Below are positions 18,210 through 26,087 of a DNA stretch of 32,197 nucleotides, one piece after another. The first letter of the stretch is position 1; every line of letters starts with the position of its first letter. The DNA comes from an uncultured Clostridia bacterium (lineage in GTDB: Bacteria; Bacillota; Clostridia; Oscillospirales; Acutalibacteraceae), in NCBI GenBank assembly GCA_947652665.1, contig CANTDZ010000018.1, positions 1-32,197 on the forward strand. Direction: 5' to 3'. The position numbers were made by a program, and so were the translations under genes. Under the pieces are notes generated by a model. That model did not search any database. It was not told where the DNA came from and saw nothing but the letters and a program-made list of their open reading frames with translations.

Positions 18210-19259
18210 TTACCATAGCCGTCCCTCTCCCAAGGGAAGCACGACCTGTGTGTCCGAAAAATCCCCCGCGTGGGCCAGGGCCTTGGGGGAGAGCAGGGCC
18301 ATCATGACCGTCAGGCCCAGGCTGCTGCTGGGGAACGGCTTTTCCGCCGTACCGCCTACCAGGCACAGGTTGGGGCAGGCGGCCCAGCCCGCTTTTTCGT
18401 AGAGCGGGACGAGCTCTGGCTTGCAGGTGAAGATGCACACGTCGGCCCCCGCCTGCCGGGTGTAGGCGTTGGCCTGGCGCAGCAGCCGCAGCGCACAGCC
18501 CTGGCCCCTGTGGTCGGGGTGGGTCACAACTTCGGCGATGCCGCAGGCCTGGTAGCGCTGGCCCTTAAGCTCCAATTCGGTTCCCTGCACCGCCACATGG
18601 GCGATAGGCTGGGCCCCTTTCATCTGGAAAAAGGAAATAAGGTGCTCTTTTTCCGGCCACGGCTCCCCGGCAAACTCCGGCCACGCCAAGGCCTGCAGGG
18701 CTTTTATTCCCTCCCGGAGGCCCGTGTCCCCCTTGTCTGCCTGCCAGCAAACGGGCGGCTTGCCGGTGGCAAACTCCCGCAGGACTTCGAAAAACTCCCC
18801 CTTAGCCGGAGTCAGGATTTCCCCGGCCCGGGCCAGCCGTTCCCACTCGTCCAGGGTGAGCCACCGGGCCCCGTCGGTCTCGCCGGGCTGGAAGCGGAGG
18901 GAGTCCAGGTCGACGTCCACCCGCCCCGCGTATGTATCCATGAAGAAATCCGCGCGCTTGTCCCGGTAAAGCAGGGTCAGCTGCCCGCGTTCCAGCGTAA
19001 GCCCGATTTCCTCCCCCAGCTCCCGTATGGAGGCGGTAAGGCTGTCCTCGCCGGCCTGCACGCCGCCCCCGGGGCTTTCCCACATATTGGGGGCCAGCTT
19101 CTTTTCCGGCGACCGGTGGGTGCACAGCAGCTCGCCCTTTTCGTTGAACAGGATCACCGTGCACACCAAATGGTACTCGCCTGGCTTCTGAAGCGCGCCT
19201 CGTGGATGGGTGCGCCCGGTGGGTCTGCCGTTTTCGTCGTAGATATCCCAAAGCTCCAT
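18210..19259 (-). CDS. Nudix hydrolase-GNAT acetyltransferase fusion
   Basis: A 349-aa two-domain protein. Residues about 1-165 are a Nudix domain of the isopentenyl-diphosphate-isomerase-like type (start MELWDIYDENGRPTG), with a complete Nudix box G65-x5-E71-x7-R79-E80-L-x-E83-E84-x-G86-L. Residues about 180-349 are a GNAT domain with the acetyl-CoA loop HPDHRGQGCALRLL and a late KAGW motif. The substrates are unknown; MELWDIYDENG-type Nudix proteins are only loosely characterised. The ATG at 19259 has AAAAGGAGG about 6 nt upstream. It leads the rimO-pgsA cluster, and a weak promoter lies in the 55-nt gap before it. Confidence 0.87.
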   Translation of the reverse strand: MELWDIYDENGRPTGRTHPRGALQKPGEYHLVCTVILFNEKGELLCTHRSPEKKLAPNMWESPGGGVQAGEDSLTASIRELGEEIGLTLERGQLTLLYRDKRADFFMDTYAGRVDVDLDSLRFQPGETDGARWLTLDEWERLARAGEILTPAKGEFFEVLREFATGKPPVCWQADKGDTGLREGIKALQALAWPEFAGEPWPEKEHLISFFQMKGAQPIAHVAVQGTELELKGQRYQACGIAEVVTHPDHRGQGCALRLLRQANAYTRQAGADVCIFTCKPELVPLYEKAGWAACPNLCLVGGTAEKPFPSSSLGLTVMMALLSPKALAHAGDFSDTQVVLPLGEGRLW

Positions 19260-19282
19260 AGGGGCCTCCTTTTGTTTTTACT

Positions 19283-19311
19283 ATTAAAGCACAAATCGGG
19301 CAAAACCGCAA
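19283..19311 (-). promoter_or_regulatory. Candidate promoter upstream of the Nudix-GNAT gene
   Basis: Minus-strand TTGCGG (19306-19311), 17 nt, TTTAAT (19283-19288), in the only sizeable gap of this gene string. Both hexamers are off-consensus, so this is tentative. Confidence 0.4.
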
Positions 19312-19314
19312 GGC

Positions 19315-19728
19315 TCAGCGCAAAAGCAGCTCCTGGGCCTTTTGGGCGGCGGCTTTTACGTAGTCGCCCAAGGAGAGCTCCTGGACGCCCACCACCGTCA
19401 CCGAGCACCGGTTTACCGGGATGAGCAGCTTCTGCGCCCGGCTTTCCGACACCGCTGCGGCCATACGGGGGGTGATCTCCCCCAACAGGGCATTGGCCGT
19501 GATGATGCCCATGGGCCCCAGAATCAGGTCGGCGCGCTCACAGCAGACGGCCACGGGATTCTCGCCGGTAGCGCCTGCGTCGGCCCCGGCCTTGAGCATA
19601 GCCGCCGTCGCCGCCGAGTTGGCCCCCACGGCGATGATGTGGGCCGGCAAATCCAAGGCCTTCAGCTGAGCCACCAGGGCCGCGCCCATGCGCCCCCCCT
19701 GGCCGTCAATGACAACAATTTTTTTCAT
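19315..19728 (-). CDS. DUF3842 family protein
   Basis: A small 137-aa protein starting MKKIVVIDGQGGRMGAAL, followed by a Rossmann-like alternation of strands and helices, with ANALLGEITPRMA and a C-terminal LIPVNRCSVTVVG. I recognise this as the DUF3842 family of Clostridia, whose function is not known. The Gly-rich start suggests nucleotide or cofactor binding (inference). The ATG at 19728 follows AAAGGAGG. It lies 10 nt after the sigma-like gene, so co-transcription with the two genes upstream is likely. Confidence 0.8.
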   Translation of the reverse strand: MKKIVVIDGQGGRMGAALVAQLKALDLPAHIIAVGANSAATAAMLKAGADAGATGENPVAVCCERADLILGPMGIITANALLGEITPRMAAAVSESRAQKLLIPVNRCSVTVVGVQELSLGDYVKAAAQKAQELLLR

Positions 19729-19738
19729 AAGTCCTCCT

Positions 19739-20842
19739 TTATTCGTGGTAGGGCGTGGTGACCGTCCGCGCCGGAGTGATAGCGCTCCCCAGCCAATTTT
19801 CGGGCACAAGCTCTTGGCCGTCGCTTAAGACGTGGAGCTCCTCCAAATCGGGGTAGGTGGCCGCAAACGTAGCCAGCATAGCGCTTAACATTTGCTCATC
19901 TGCCTGGGCCGCTTCTTTCGAGAGCTCTATCGTCAGCTGCCCGTAGCTGTCCAGCAGGGTTGTGCCCTCCGGCGCGCCGCCCAGGGCGACCATTTGCCGC
20001 ACCAGGGTTTCCGGGTCTAAGGGGCAGTTGGTCACATTATATTGGATAAACTCGCCGTTGTCTATCCCAAATACCGTGGCCGTCGCCGTAGCGTAGTCAA
20101 CAGCCGACGAAACTTCTCCCGGCAGGCTGGGCGCATAGGACTGTCCGCTGAACCACCCGTGTTCCACCCCCTGGTACGCCAGCACGCAGAACAGCACGAC
20201 CCCCAGCGCTATGTAGGGGATGGCGTGGTCCATTCCCCGCTTGAACCGGCGCAGGCGCTGCTGGCCTTCAAAGCCCTTGTCCTCCCGGTCGATGAGGAAA
20301 AGGTTCCATTGTTCCTCGGGGCCGTCGGGCAGGGGGGCCACAGCGGCCATGGCTTGCTTGGCGCGCTCCGGGGTGAGCTTCGCCTTTTTCAGGCCGCGCT
20401 TTACCAGGTATTCTACCCGACCGGCCGGGCCGCCGATGGCCGCAGCTGTTTCGGCGGCGCTCCAGCCCAGGCACACCCGCAGGTAGAGCGGCGTTTTATA
20501 TTTGGGCGGCAGGGCCAATAGGGCCCGCAGGGAATCCGTCATCACAAAGGGCAGGGGGGCCCGGGGCGGCTCCGGTTCGCCTTTTTTGCGCTTCTTTTGG
20601 CGCTTGGGGCGGGTATAATAGCGGTCGAGGCAGATGCTGTGCATACAGCGGAACAGTCCTTCCCTGCCCCTGCTTGCCAGCGCCCAGCGGCGGGGGCTAT
20701 AGACTAAGTCGCACAGGAGCGTGTTCAGCAGGGCGCCCGTGCCCTTGGGGCCTCCGGCGTGCAGATAGCATAGGGCAAAGAGCTCGGGACCATAGGCCAG
20801 GTAGGCCTCCCGCGCCTTGTCAAGATCCGGGGTGAAAGCCAT
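19739..20842 (-). CDS. Sigma-region-4-like / transmembrane / GerMN-like chimeric protein
   Basis: A 367-aa protein with an uncommon domain order. Residues about 1-75 resemble a degenerate sigma region 2, and 78-88 are very basic (RPKRQKKRKKG). Residues about 103-158 read as a sigma-70 region 4 helix-turn-helix: LRALLALPPKYKTPLYLRV, GWSAAETAAAIGGPAGRVEYLVKRGLKKAK. A membrane helix spans about 207-224. The exported C-terminus (about 275-345; LTIELSKEA...DLEELHVLSDGQEL) resembles the GerMN domain of the spore-germination protein GerM. The fold assignments are by eye; the region 4 call is good and the GerMN call is moderate. The ATG at 20842 follows AAAGGAGG. It lies 15 nt after the YihY-type gene. 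It could be a membrane-tethered regulator that senses outside and binds DNA or RNA polymerase inside (inference). Confidence 0.72.
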   Translation of the reverse strand: MAFTPDLDKAREAYLAYGPELFALCYLHAGGPKGTGALLNTLLCDLVYSPRRWALASRGREGLFRCMHSICLDRYYTRPKRQKKRKKGEPEPPRAPLPFVMTDSLRALLALPPKYKTPLYLRVCLGWSAAETAAAIGGPAGRVEYLVKRGLKKAKLTPERAKQAMAAVAPLPDGPEEQWNLFLIDREDKGFEGQQRLRRFKRGMDHAIPYIALGVVLFCVLAYQGVEHGWFSGQSYAPSLPGEVSSAVDYATATATVFGIDNGEFIQYNVTNCPLDPETLVRQMVALGGAPEGTTLLDSYGQLTIELSKEAAQADEQMLSAMLATFAATYPDLEELHVLSDGQELVPENWLGSAITPARTVTTPYHE

Positions 20843-20857
20843 GGCTCGCCCCTCCTT

Positions 20858-21706
20858 TCAGGATTTTTTCTTGCGCTTCTGGCGCGCATCGGCCAGGTCT
20901 TGGCCAATGCCGCTGCATTCCAGCCACATGCTGACCTCGGCTCCCAAAAACAGGATGTACATACAGAAGAACAGCCAGAACATCAAAATGACCAGCGTGG
21001 CCAGGCCTCCATAGATGGAAAAGTTGGAGAAGTTTTCCACAAACAGCGAGAAGAAGAAGGAAAACAGCACCCACCCCGCCGCGCTGAACGCCGCCCCTGC
21101 CAGGTTGTGCAGAAGCCGCACCCGCCGCCGGGGCAGGAAGGTGTACATCAGCGTGAAGAACGCCAGCAGCAGGATAAAGCCAAGAAGCGACTTGAAGTTC
21201 ATCAAAAGCGTGGCAATAAACTGCGGCGACTTTTCTAACAGGAAGTTGTAAATGGTCGACCCAAACACCAGCAGCACCGCCACCAGCAGCAGCACCACGG
21301 CGAACAGGATCACATACACGGCCGCCACAATGCGCATATGCACGATGTTGCGGGTCTTCTCCACTTCATAGATTTTGTCCAGGCCCTTGATGATGGCCAC
21401 CATGCCCGCCGAGGACGACCATATGGCCGTAATGACCGCCACCGGCAGAATCCCCCCTGCCGTGATGGGCGAGGGGAGAAGGCCCGTTACGTATTCGGCT
21501 ACGGCGCTGGGGAGCAGGTCCAGGGCGGTTTCGATCATGGTAAGGCCCGAGCCAAAGTGGATGCGCTGCATCAGCGTCAGCAAAAACGCCACAAAGGGCA
21601 GAAACGAGATGATGAGGAAATACGCCGCGTGGGCCGAGGAGGAATCCAGCCTGTCCCGCCCAATGCGGTCGATGAACCAAAGGATATGCTTTTTTAGGGT
21701 TTTCAC
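20858..21706 (-). CDS. YihY/BrkB family inner membrane protein
   Basis: A 282-aa polytopic membrane protein. The opening DSSSAHAAYFLIISFLPFVAFLL and later segments (GILPVAVITAIWSSSAGMVAIIKGLDKIYEVEKTRN) are typical of the YihY/UPF0761 family, once mis-named ribonuclease BN. About six hydrophobic segments are visible, with a Lys/Arg-rich cytoplasmic end. The function is not established. The start is a GTG at 21706 with AAAGGA some 10 nt upstream, and a good -10 lies a further 30 nt up. It heads the minus-strand gene string that continues through the sigma-like and DUF3842 genes. Confidence 0.87.
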   Translation of the reverse strand: MKTLKKHILWFIDRIGRDRLDSSSAHAAYFLIISFLPFVAFLLTLMQRIHFGSGLTMIETALDLLPSAVAEYVTGLLPSPITAGGILPVAVITAIWSSSAGMVAIIKGLDKIYEVEKTRNIVHMRIVAAVYVILFAVVLLLVAVLLVFGSTIYNFLLEKSPQFIATLLMNFKSLLGFILLLAFFTLMYTFLPRRRVRLLHNLAGAAFSAAGWVLFSFFFSLFVENFSNFSIYGGLATLVILMFWLFFCMYILFLGAEVSMWLECSGIGQDLADARQKRKKKS

Positions 21707-21734
21707 GGCTTTCCCGTCCTTTCTACATGGTGCT

Positions 21735-21740
21735 ATTATA
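21735..21740 (-). promoter_or_regulatory. Extended -10 promoter of the YihY-type gene
   Basis: Minus-strand TGCTATAAT is a perfect TATAAT with an upstream TGn extension. The -35 region (TGGTAA at 17 nt) is poor, which is typical of extended -10 promoters. Confidence 0.55.
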
Positions 21741-21763
21741 GCATGGCTGTCCCGTTTTTACCA

Positions 21764-21978
21764 CTTATTTTAGAAAGGCTTTTTTGAATTGCAGGAATCC
21801 CCTCCCAAAGTTGCAAAAAGCCCCGCCCCCTGGGGGCTGCCGGGGGCCCGGCAAGCCTTGAAAATGGGCATTTTGGCTGGTTACAAAAATGATACAAATA
21901 TCGCAGCCGTGCAACTTTTGGGGCCAAAATAGGCAAATGACACAAAAAGCTCGGGCCGGACAAGTCTATTTTTTCAGG
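21764..21978. other. Intergenic region between yihY-type gene and oppA
   Basis: No credible gene. It contains a cluster of GC-rich inverted repeats: AGCCCC (21819-21824) with GGGGCT (21833-21838), and GCCGGG/CCCGGC at 21839-21852. The remainder is AT-rich. I could not assign a function. A factor-binding region or remnant terminators are possible. Confidence 0.35.
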
Positions 21979-22015
21979 TTTGACAGTTGTCAAAAATCCG
22001 ATCATCGTGTAAAAT
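21979..22015 (+). promoter_or_regulatory. oppA promoter with overlapping operator-like palindrome
   Basis: TTGTCA (21987-21992), 17 nt, TAAAAT (22010-22015). The -35 lies inside a perfect inverted repeat, TTTGACA-GT-TGTCAAA (21979-21994). A repressor bound there would block RNA polymerase, so nutrient or peptide control of oppA is plausible. The regulator is unknown. It does not look like a CodY box. Confidence 0.6.
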
Positions 22016-22087
22016 GTCGGTATTGTGAATTGTGCGTGAACAGCGTGAGTTTGCAAAATAACACCTTATTCCTAGGGGGAATTTAGA

Positions 22088-23854
22088 ATGAAACGCAGCA
22101 AGATCTTGGCGCTCATCCTGGCCGTCCTTCTGGTAGTGGGCACTTTCGCCGCCTGCGGCGACAGCTCCTCTTCCAGCACGGGCAGCACCGCCAGCAAGGC
22201 GGAGACTACCAGCAGCGCCGCTGGCGAAGAGACCAGCAGCGAGGCCGATGAGCCCGCAACTGACGACACCAACACCTCCACCGGCGACAACGTCCTGAAC
22301 CTGAACGCCGGCATGGAGCCCACCAGCCTGAACACCATCACCGCTACCTACTCCATCGAGTTCTCTATGTTCAAGCACATCTATGAGAACCTGTATATGC
22401 TGGATGACGATGATGTGCCCCAGCTGGCAGCCGCTGAGTCTGTTGACATCAACGACGACCAGACCGTGTACACCTTCCATCTGCGCGAGGATGGCAAGTG
22501 GACCAACGGCGACCCCGTTGTGGCCGGCGACTTCGCCTTTGCTTGGCAGGAAGTCCTGAACCCCGACAACGCCGCTGACTATGCCTACTTCCTGTATGAC
22601 ACCCTGGGCATCCTCAATGCCAGCGAGTACTTCGACGGCAGCTGCTCTTGGGAAGACGTAGGCGTCAAGGTCATCGACGACCTGACCCTGGAAGTCACCC
22701 TGAAGCAGGCTGTGCCCTACGCTCCCTTCCTGTTCTCCTTCGGCACCCTGTGCCCCATCAACCAGAAGTTCTATGAGGAAGTCGGCGCCGATATGTACAG
22801 CACCGAGGCCGAGTACTTCTGCACCAACGGCGCTTTCAAGCTGACCGAGTGGACCCATGACAGCGAGATCGTGCTGGAAAAGAACCAGGACTATCATGAC
22901 GCTGCCAGCGTTCAGGCTGACGTGCTGGATTGGAAGATCATTTCCGATGCCCAGGCTGGCCTGACCGAGTTCCTGTCCGGCGGCCTTGACGTGGTAGGCC
23001 TGTCCACCGGCACCCTGATCCAGCAGGCTGAGGCCCAGGGCATCGACGTCCTGAGCTACGCCGACGGTTCCGCCTTCTATATCTACATGAACCACAGCCA
23101 CGAGTACCTGCAGAACGCAAACCTGCGCAAGGCCCTGGCTCTGGGCTTCGATAAGGAAGCTATGATCGGCGCTGTTTACCAGAACAACAACCGGCCCATG
23201 ACCAGCTTCACCTGCCCCTCTGTTAACGGCTACGACGGCAAGCCCTTCCAGGAGGCCCTGCTGGCTTGGAACGGCGGCGAAGAGCTGACTCCCAAGAACG
23301 GCGACATCGAGGCAGCCAAGGGCTACCTGGAGACCGCCCTGCAGGAGCTGGGCTGCACCGTTGAGGATCTGTCTGCTTCCCTGTCCATGGACTGCGGCGA
23401 CAGCCAGACCGCTATCGACGAGGCTTCCTTCTACCAGGAGCAGTGGAGACAGAACCTGGGCATCGAGATCACCGTGAACTCCATGCAGACCAAGCAGGGT
23501 TCTGAGAACCGCAAGAACGGCAACTACGTCATGTCCCTGACCGGCTGGGGCCCCGACTACAACGATCCCATGACCTTCCTGGATCTGTGGGTATCCACCG
23601 GCGGCAACAACCAGACCTTCTATAACAGCGCTGACTACGACGGCTACATCCAGAGCGCCCTGACCGAGCTGGATGGCGAGAAGCGCCAGGAGTACTTCTA
23701 CGAGGCTGAAAAGCTGGTTGTGGAAGACCTGCCCGTCGCCCCCTCCTACTGGAGATTCCCCAGCTACGCTGTCAACTCCGACAAGGTTGTGCCGGAGTCT
23801 GTACACCGCTCCACCTTCCAGGACATCACTCTGCGGTGGGTTGAGTTTAAGTAA
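22088..23854 (+). CDS. oppA: Oligopeptide ABC transporter, substrate-binding lipoprotein
   Basis: Extracellular peptide receptor of the SBP family 5 type (PF00496). The 588-aa product has a lipoprotein signal: a hydrophobic stretch 6-20, then the lipobox TFAAC with the lipidated Cys23. A Ser/Thr/Glu-rich tether runs from about 24 to 65, followed by the binding domain (LNLNAGMEPTSLNT, YTFHLREDGKWTNGDPV, RKALALGFDKEAM). The ATG at 22088 has AGGGGGA about 7 nt upstream. It is followed by a hairpin and then a separate promoter for the permease genes, which fits the usual excess of binding protein over permease. It works with the four genes after it. Confidence 0.93.
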   Translation: MKRSKILALILAVLLVVGTFAACGDSSSSSTGSTASKAETTSSAAGEETSSEADEPATDDTNTSTGDNVLNLNAGMEPTSLNTITATYSIEFSMFKHIYENLYMLDDDDVPQLAAAESVDINDDQTVYTFHLREDGKWTNGDPVVAGDFAFAWQEVLNPDNAADYAYFLYDTLGILNASEYFDGSCSWEDVGVKVIDDLTLEVTLKQAVPYAPFLFSFGTLCPINQKFYEEVGADMYSTEAEYFCTNGAFKLTEWTHDSEIVLEKNQDYHDAASVQADVLDWKIISDAQAGLTEFLSGGLDVVGLSTGTLIQQAEAQGIDVLSYADGSAFYIYMNHSHEYLQNANLRKALALGFDKEAMIGAVYQNNNRPMTSFTCPSVNGYDGKPFQEALLAWNGGEELTPKNGDIEAAKGYLETALQELGCTVEDLSASLSMDCGDSQTAIDEASFYQEQWRQNLGIEITVNSMQTKQGSENRKNGNYVMSLTGWGPDYNDPMTFLDLWVSTGGNNQTFYNSADYDGYIQSALTELDGEKRQEYFYEAEKLVVEDLPVAPSYWRFPSYAVNSDKVVPESVHRSTFQDITLRWVEFK

Positions 23855-23871
23855 GCCGAGGCTTGCTTTCT

Positions 23872-23929
23872 AAATACCGAATGCATTGCGAGAGCATCTA
23901 CTGTTGGGTGCTCTCGCCCTGCGGTATTT
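23872..23929 (+). terminator. Nested hairpin after oppA
   Basis: Two nested inverted repeats: AAATACCG (23872-23879) with CGGTATTT (23922-23929), and GCGAGAGCA (23888-23896) with TGCTCTCGC (23909-23917). There is no clean T tract, so it may act as a weak terminator or as a 3' stabiliser of the oppA message. Confidence 0.55.
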
Positions 23930-23973
23930 ATAGGTTTTAGCTTGGGAAAGTTGTAAAGCACAAAAATTCCCTA

Positions 23974-24002
23974 TTGAAAAAACCTCTAAAATCCGCTATA
24001 AT
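23974..24002 (+). promoter_or_regulatory. Promoter of oppBCDF
   Basis: TTGAAA (23974-23979), 17 nt, TATAAT (23997-24002). It gives the permease and ATPase genes their own start and a leader of about 160 nt. Confidence 0.8.
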
Positions 24003-24009
24003 AGATGTG

Positions 24010-24167
24010 GGAAAATTGAAGATGCGCAGGGTGCCCCTGGCCCTGTACTGATTATATGGAACATTCAAATGTGCCAAAGGCGGCAGGTGGAAGTCCCCTT
24101 TGGCCATTTCTATATAAATTCTCATCGAACCAAAAAACTAAAAAAGAGGAAAGGGGGAAATTGCCTT
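24010..24167 (+). promoter_or_regulatory. Long leader of oppBCDF with hairpin
   Basis: The 5' untranslated region of about 160 nt contains an 8-bp stem, GCCAAAGG (24073-24080) with CCTTTGGC (24097-24104). No open frame with a good ribosome binding site is present before oppB. I do not recognise a known riboswitch. A leader-level control element is possible. Confidence 0.35.
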
Positions 24168-25112
24168 ATGGCTAAGTATATACTTAAGAGAGTGGGGTAT
24201 GCGATCGTTACGCTGTTCGTGCTGGTCACGCTGACATTCTTCATGATGCGCCTGCTGCCCGGCGACCCGTTCACCGGCGAAAAGCAGCTGCCCGAGAAGA
24301 CCATGGCCGCCTTGAATGCCAAGTATGGTCTGGACAAGCCCGTCACTACGCAGTATATCATGTACCTAGGTAATTGCCTGCACGGAGACCTGGGCCTGTC
24401 GCTGAACACGAACCGGCCCGTAACCACCATCATCGGAGAAGCCTTTACGTATTCCTTTGACCTGGGCATCCGGGCCGTCCTGATGGCGTTTGTCGTGGGC
24501 GTGCTGCTGGGCACGCTGGCGGCCATCAAGCGCGGCCGCCCTGCCGACACCATCTGTATGCTGATAGCGCTTATCGGCGTGTCGGTGCCCAGCTTCATCG
24601 TGGCGTCCGTCCTGCAGTACTTTTTGGGCCTGCAGCTGTACTTTGCAATGGGCAAAACCGTCCATCTCTTCGCCGTTACCGGCTGGGACGGCTTCAATTC
24701 CAAGATCCTGCCTGTGTTCGCGCTGGCCTTCGGCTCCCTGGCGCAGATCTCCCGCCTGATGCGTACCAGCATGCTGGACGTTTTGGGTCAGGACTACATC
24801 AAGACCGCCAAGGCAAAGGGCCTTTCTCAAAAAGCCATCATCTGGAAGCACGCCATCCGCAACGCCATTATGCCCGTGGTTACGGTGCTGGGCCCCATCA
24901 CGGCCAGCGTCTTGACCGGCGGCTTCGTGGTGGAGAGCGTCTTTGCCGTGCCAGGCCTGGGGCGCTACTTCGTCCAGAGCATCCAGAACCGTGACTTTAC
25001 GATGATCTCCGGCACCACGATTTTCTACGGCGCGTTCTTGATCATCGCCAACCTGGTGGTCGACCTGGCTTACGGCCTCATCGACCCGAGAGTGAAACTG
25101 GAGGAGGGCTAA
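24168..25112 (+). CDS. oppB: Oligopeptide ABC transporter permease
   Basis: Membrane permease of the DppB/OppB type, 314 aa. The start AKYILKRVGYAIVTLFVLVTLTFFMMRLLPGDPF is the canonical OppB N-terminal helix and motif. The EAA loop for the ATPase contact lies around DYIKTAKAKGLSQKAIIWKHAIRNA. Six hydrophobic segments are visible. The ATG at 24168 is preceded by AAAGGGGG about 10 nt upstream. oppC begins 4 nt after its stop, so the genes are tightly coupled. Confidence 0.94.
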   Translation: MAKYILKRVGYAIVTLFVLVTLTFFMMRLLPGDPFTGEKQLPEKTMAALNAKYGLDKPVTTQYIMYLGNCLHGDLGLSLNTNRPVTTIIGEAFTYSFDLGIRAVLMAFVVGVLLGTLAAIKRGRPADTICMLIALIGVSVPSFIVASVLQYFLGLQLYFAMGKTVHLFAVTGWDGFNSKILPVFALAFGSLAQISRLMRTSMLDVLGQDYIKTAKAKGLSQKAIIWKHAIRNAIMPVVTVLGPITASVLTGGFVVESVFAVPGLGRYFVQSIQNRDFTMISGTTIFYGAFLIIANLVVDLAYGLIDPRVKLEEG

Positions 25113-25116
25113 GGAT

Positions 25117-26070
25117 ATGGATAAAATCGATAAGAGCCGTTTTGGCTGGGTGGGCTCGGACCCGGAACACCGCGAAGGCCTTTCCCGCCCCAGTATCACC
25201 TATTGGCGGGACGCCATGAACCGTCTGGTGAAAAACCGCGTGGCCCTGGTGTGCCTCGTCTTCATCATACTGCTGATTTTAAGCTGCGCCATCCTGCCCT
25301 TTATATCCCCCTTTAACAGCCGCGAGCAGCACCTGTCCGAGACAAACCAGAGCTTCTTCACCCCTTGTGAGGACTCCCGCTTTGAGGGCCAGAACCATAT
25401 GCACATCTTCGGCACCGACAAGCTGGGCCGTGACACCTGGACCCGCACCTTTGAGGGCGGCCGCGTGTCCCTGATGATTGCCTTTGCGGCGGTGTTCGTC
25501 AACCTGATCATCGGCATTATCTACGGCGGCATTTCCGGCTATTATGGCGGCGCGGTGGATAACGTGATGATGCGTATCGTGGAGATTGTCAACGGCATCC
25601 CCTATTTGATTATCGTGGTGCTGCTGATGATGATATTGAAGCAGGGAACGTTTACCATGGTTATCGCCTATGCGACCGTTGGCTGGACCGGCATGGCCCG
25701 TTTGGTACGCGGCCAGGCCCTCTCCCTTAAGAACCAGGAGTTCGTCACCGCCGCCGAGGCCATGGGCGCCAAGCCTTCCCGCATCATTGCCAAGCACCTG
25801 CTGCCCAATGCCCTTTCGGTCATCATCATCAACGTGACCCTGGCCGTGCCCAGCGCCATCTTTACCGAGGCGTTCCTGTCTTACATCGGCCTGGGCGTGC
25901 CCGTGCCCATGCCGTCTTGGGGTATTCTGGCTCAGGAAGGCTCCCAGGTGTTCCAGGTATACCCGGAGAAACTGTGGATACCCGCCATCGCCATCAGCTT
26001 GACCATGCTTTCCTTCAACCTGCTGGGCGACGGCCTGCGTGACGCCTTCGACCCGCGCCTGAGACGCTGA
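25117..26070 (+). CDS. oppC: Oligopeptide ABC transporter permease
   Basis: Second permease, 317 aa, with the OppC N-terminal extension (RPSITYWRDAMNRLVKNRVALVCLVFI) and the family motif HIFGTDKLGRDTWTRTFEGGRVSL. The EAA loop is EFVTAAEAMGAKPSRIIAKHLLPNA, and six hydrophobic segments are visible. It pairs with OppB to form the channel. It starts 4 nt after oppB, and oppD follows after 17 nt. Confidence 0.94.
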   Translation: MDKIDKSRFGWVGSDPEHREGLSRPSITYWRDAMNRLVKNRVALVCLVFIILLILSCAILPFISPFNSREQHLSETNQSFFTPCEDSRFEGQNHMHIFGTDKLGRDTWTRTFEGGRVSLMIAFAAVFVNLIIGIIYGGISGYYGGAVDNVMMRIVEIVNGIPYLIIVVLLMMILKQGTFTMVIAYATVGWTGMARLVRGQALSLKNQEFVTAAEAMGAKPSRIIAKHLLPNALSVIIINVTLAVPSAIFTEAFLSYIGLGVPVPMPSWGILAQEGSQVFQVYPEKLWIPAIAISLTMLSFNLLGDGLRDAFDPRLRR

Positions 26071-26087
26071 GAAAGGATGAGACGAAT

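Noticed and set aside
21980..21985. TTGACA as the oppA -35
   Set aside because: The hexamer is perfect, but no -10 lies at 16-18 nt. The overlapping TTGTCA at 21987 has TAAAAT at exactly 17 nt, so TTGACA is better read as half of the operator palindrome.
21974..23806. 610-codon minus-strand frame opposite oppA
   Set aside because: Shadow of oppA: no domain, no ribosome binding site, repetitive Val/Gly/Leu composition.
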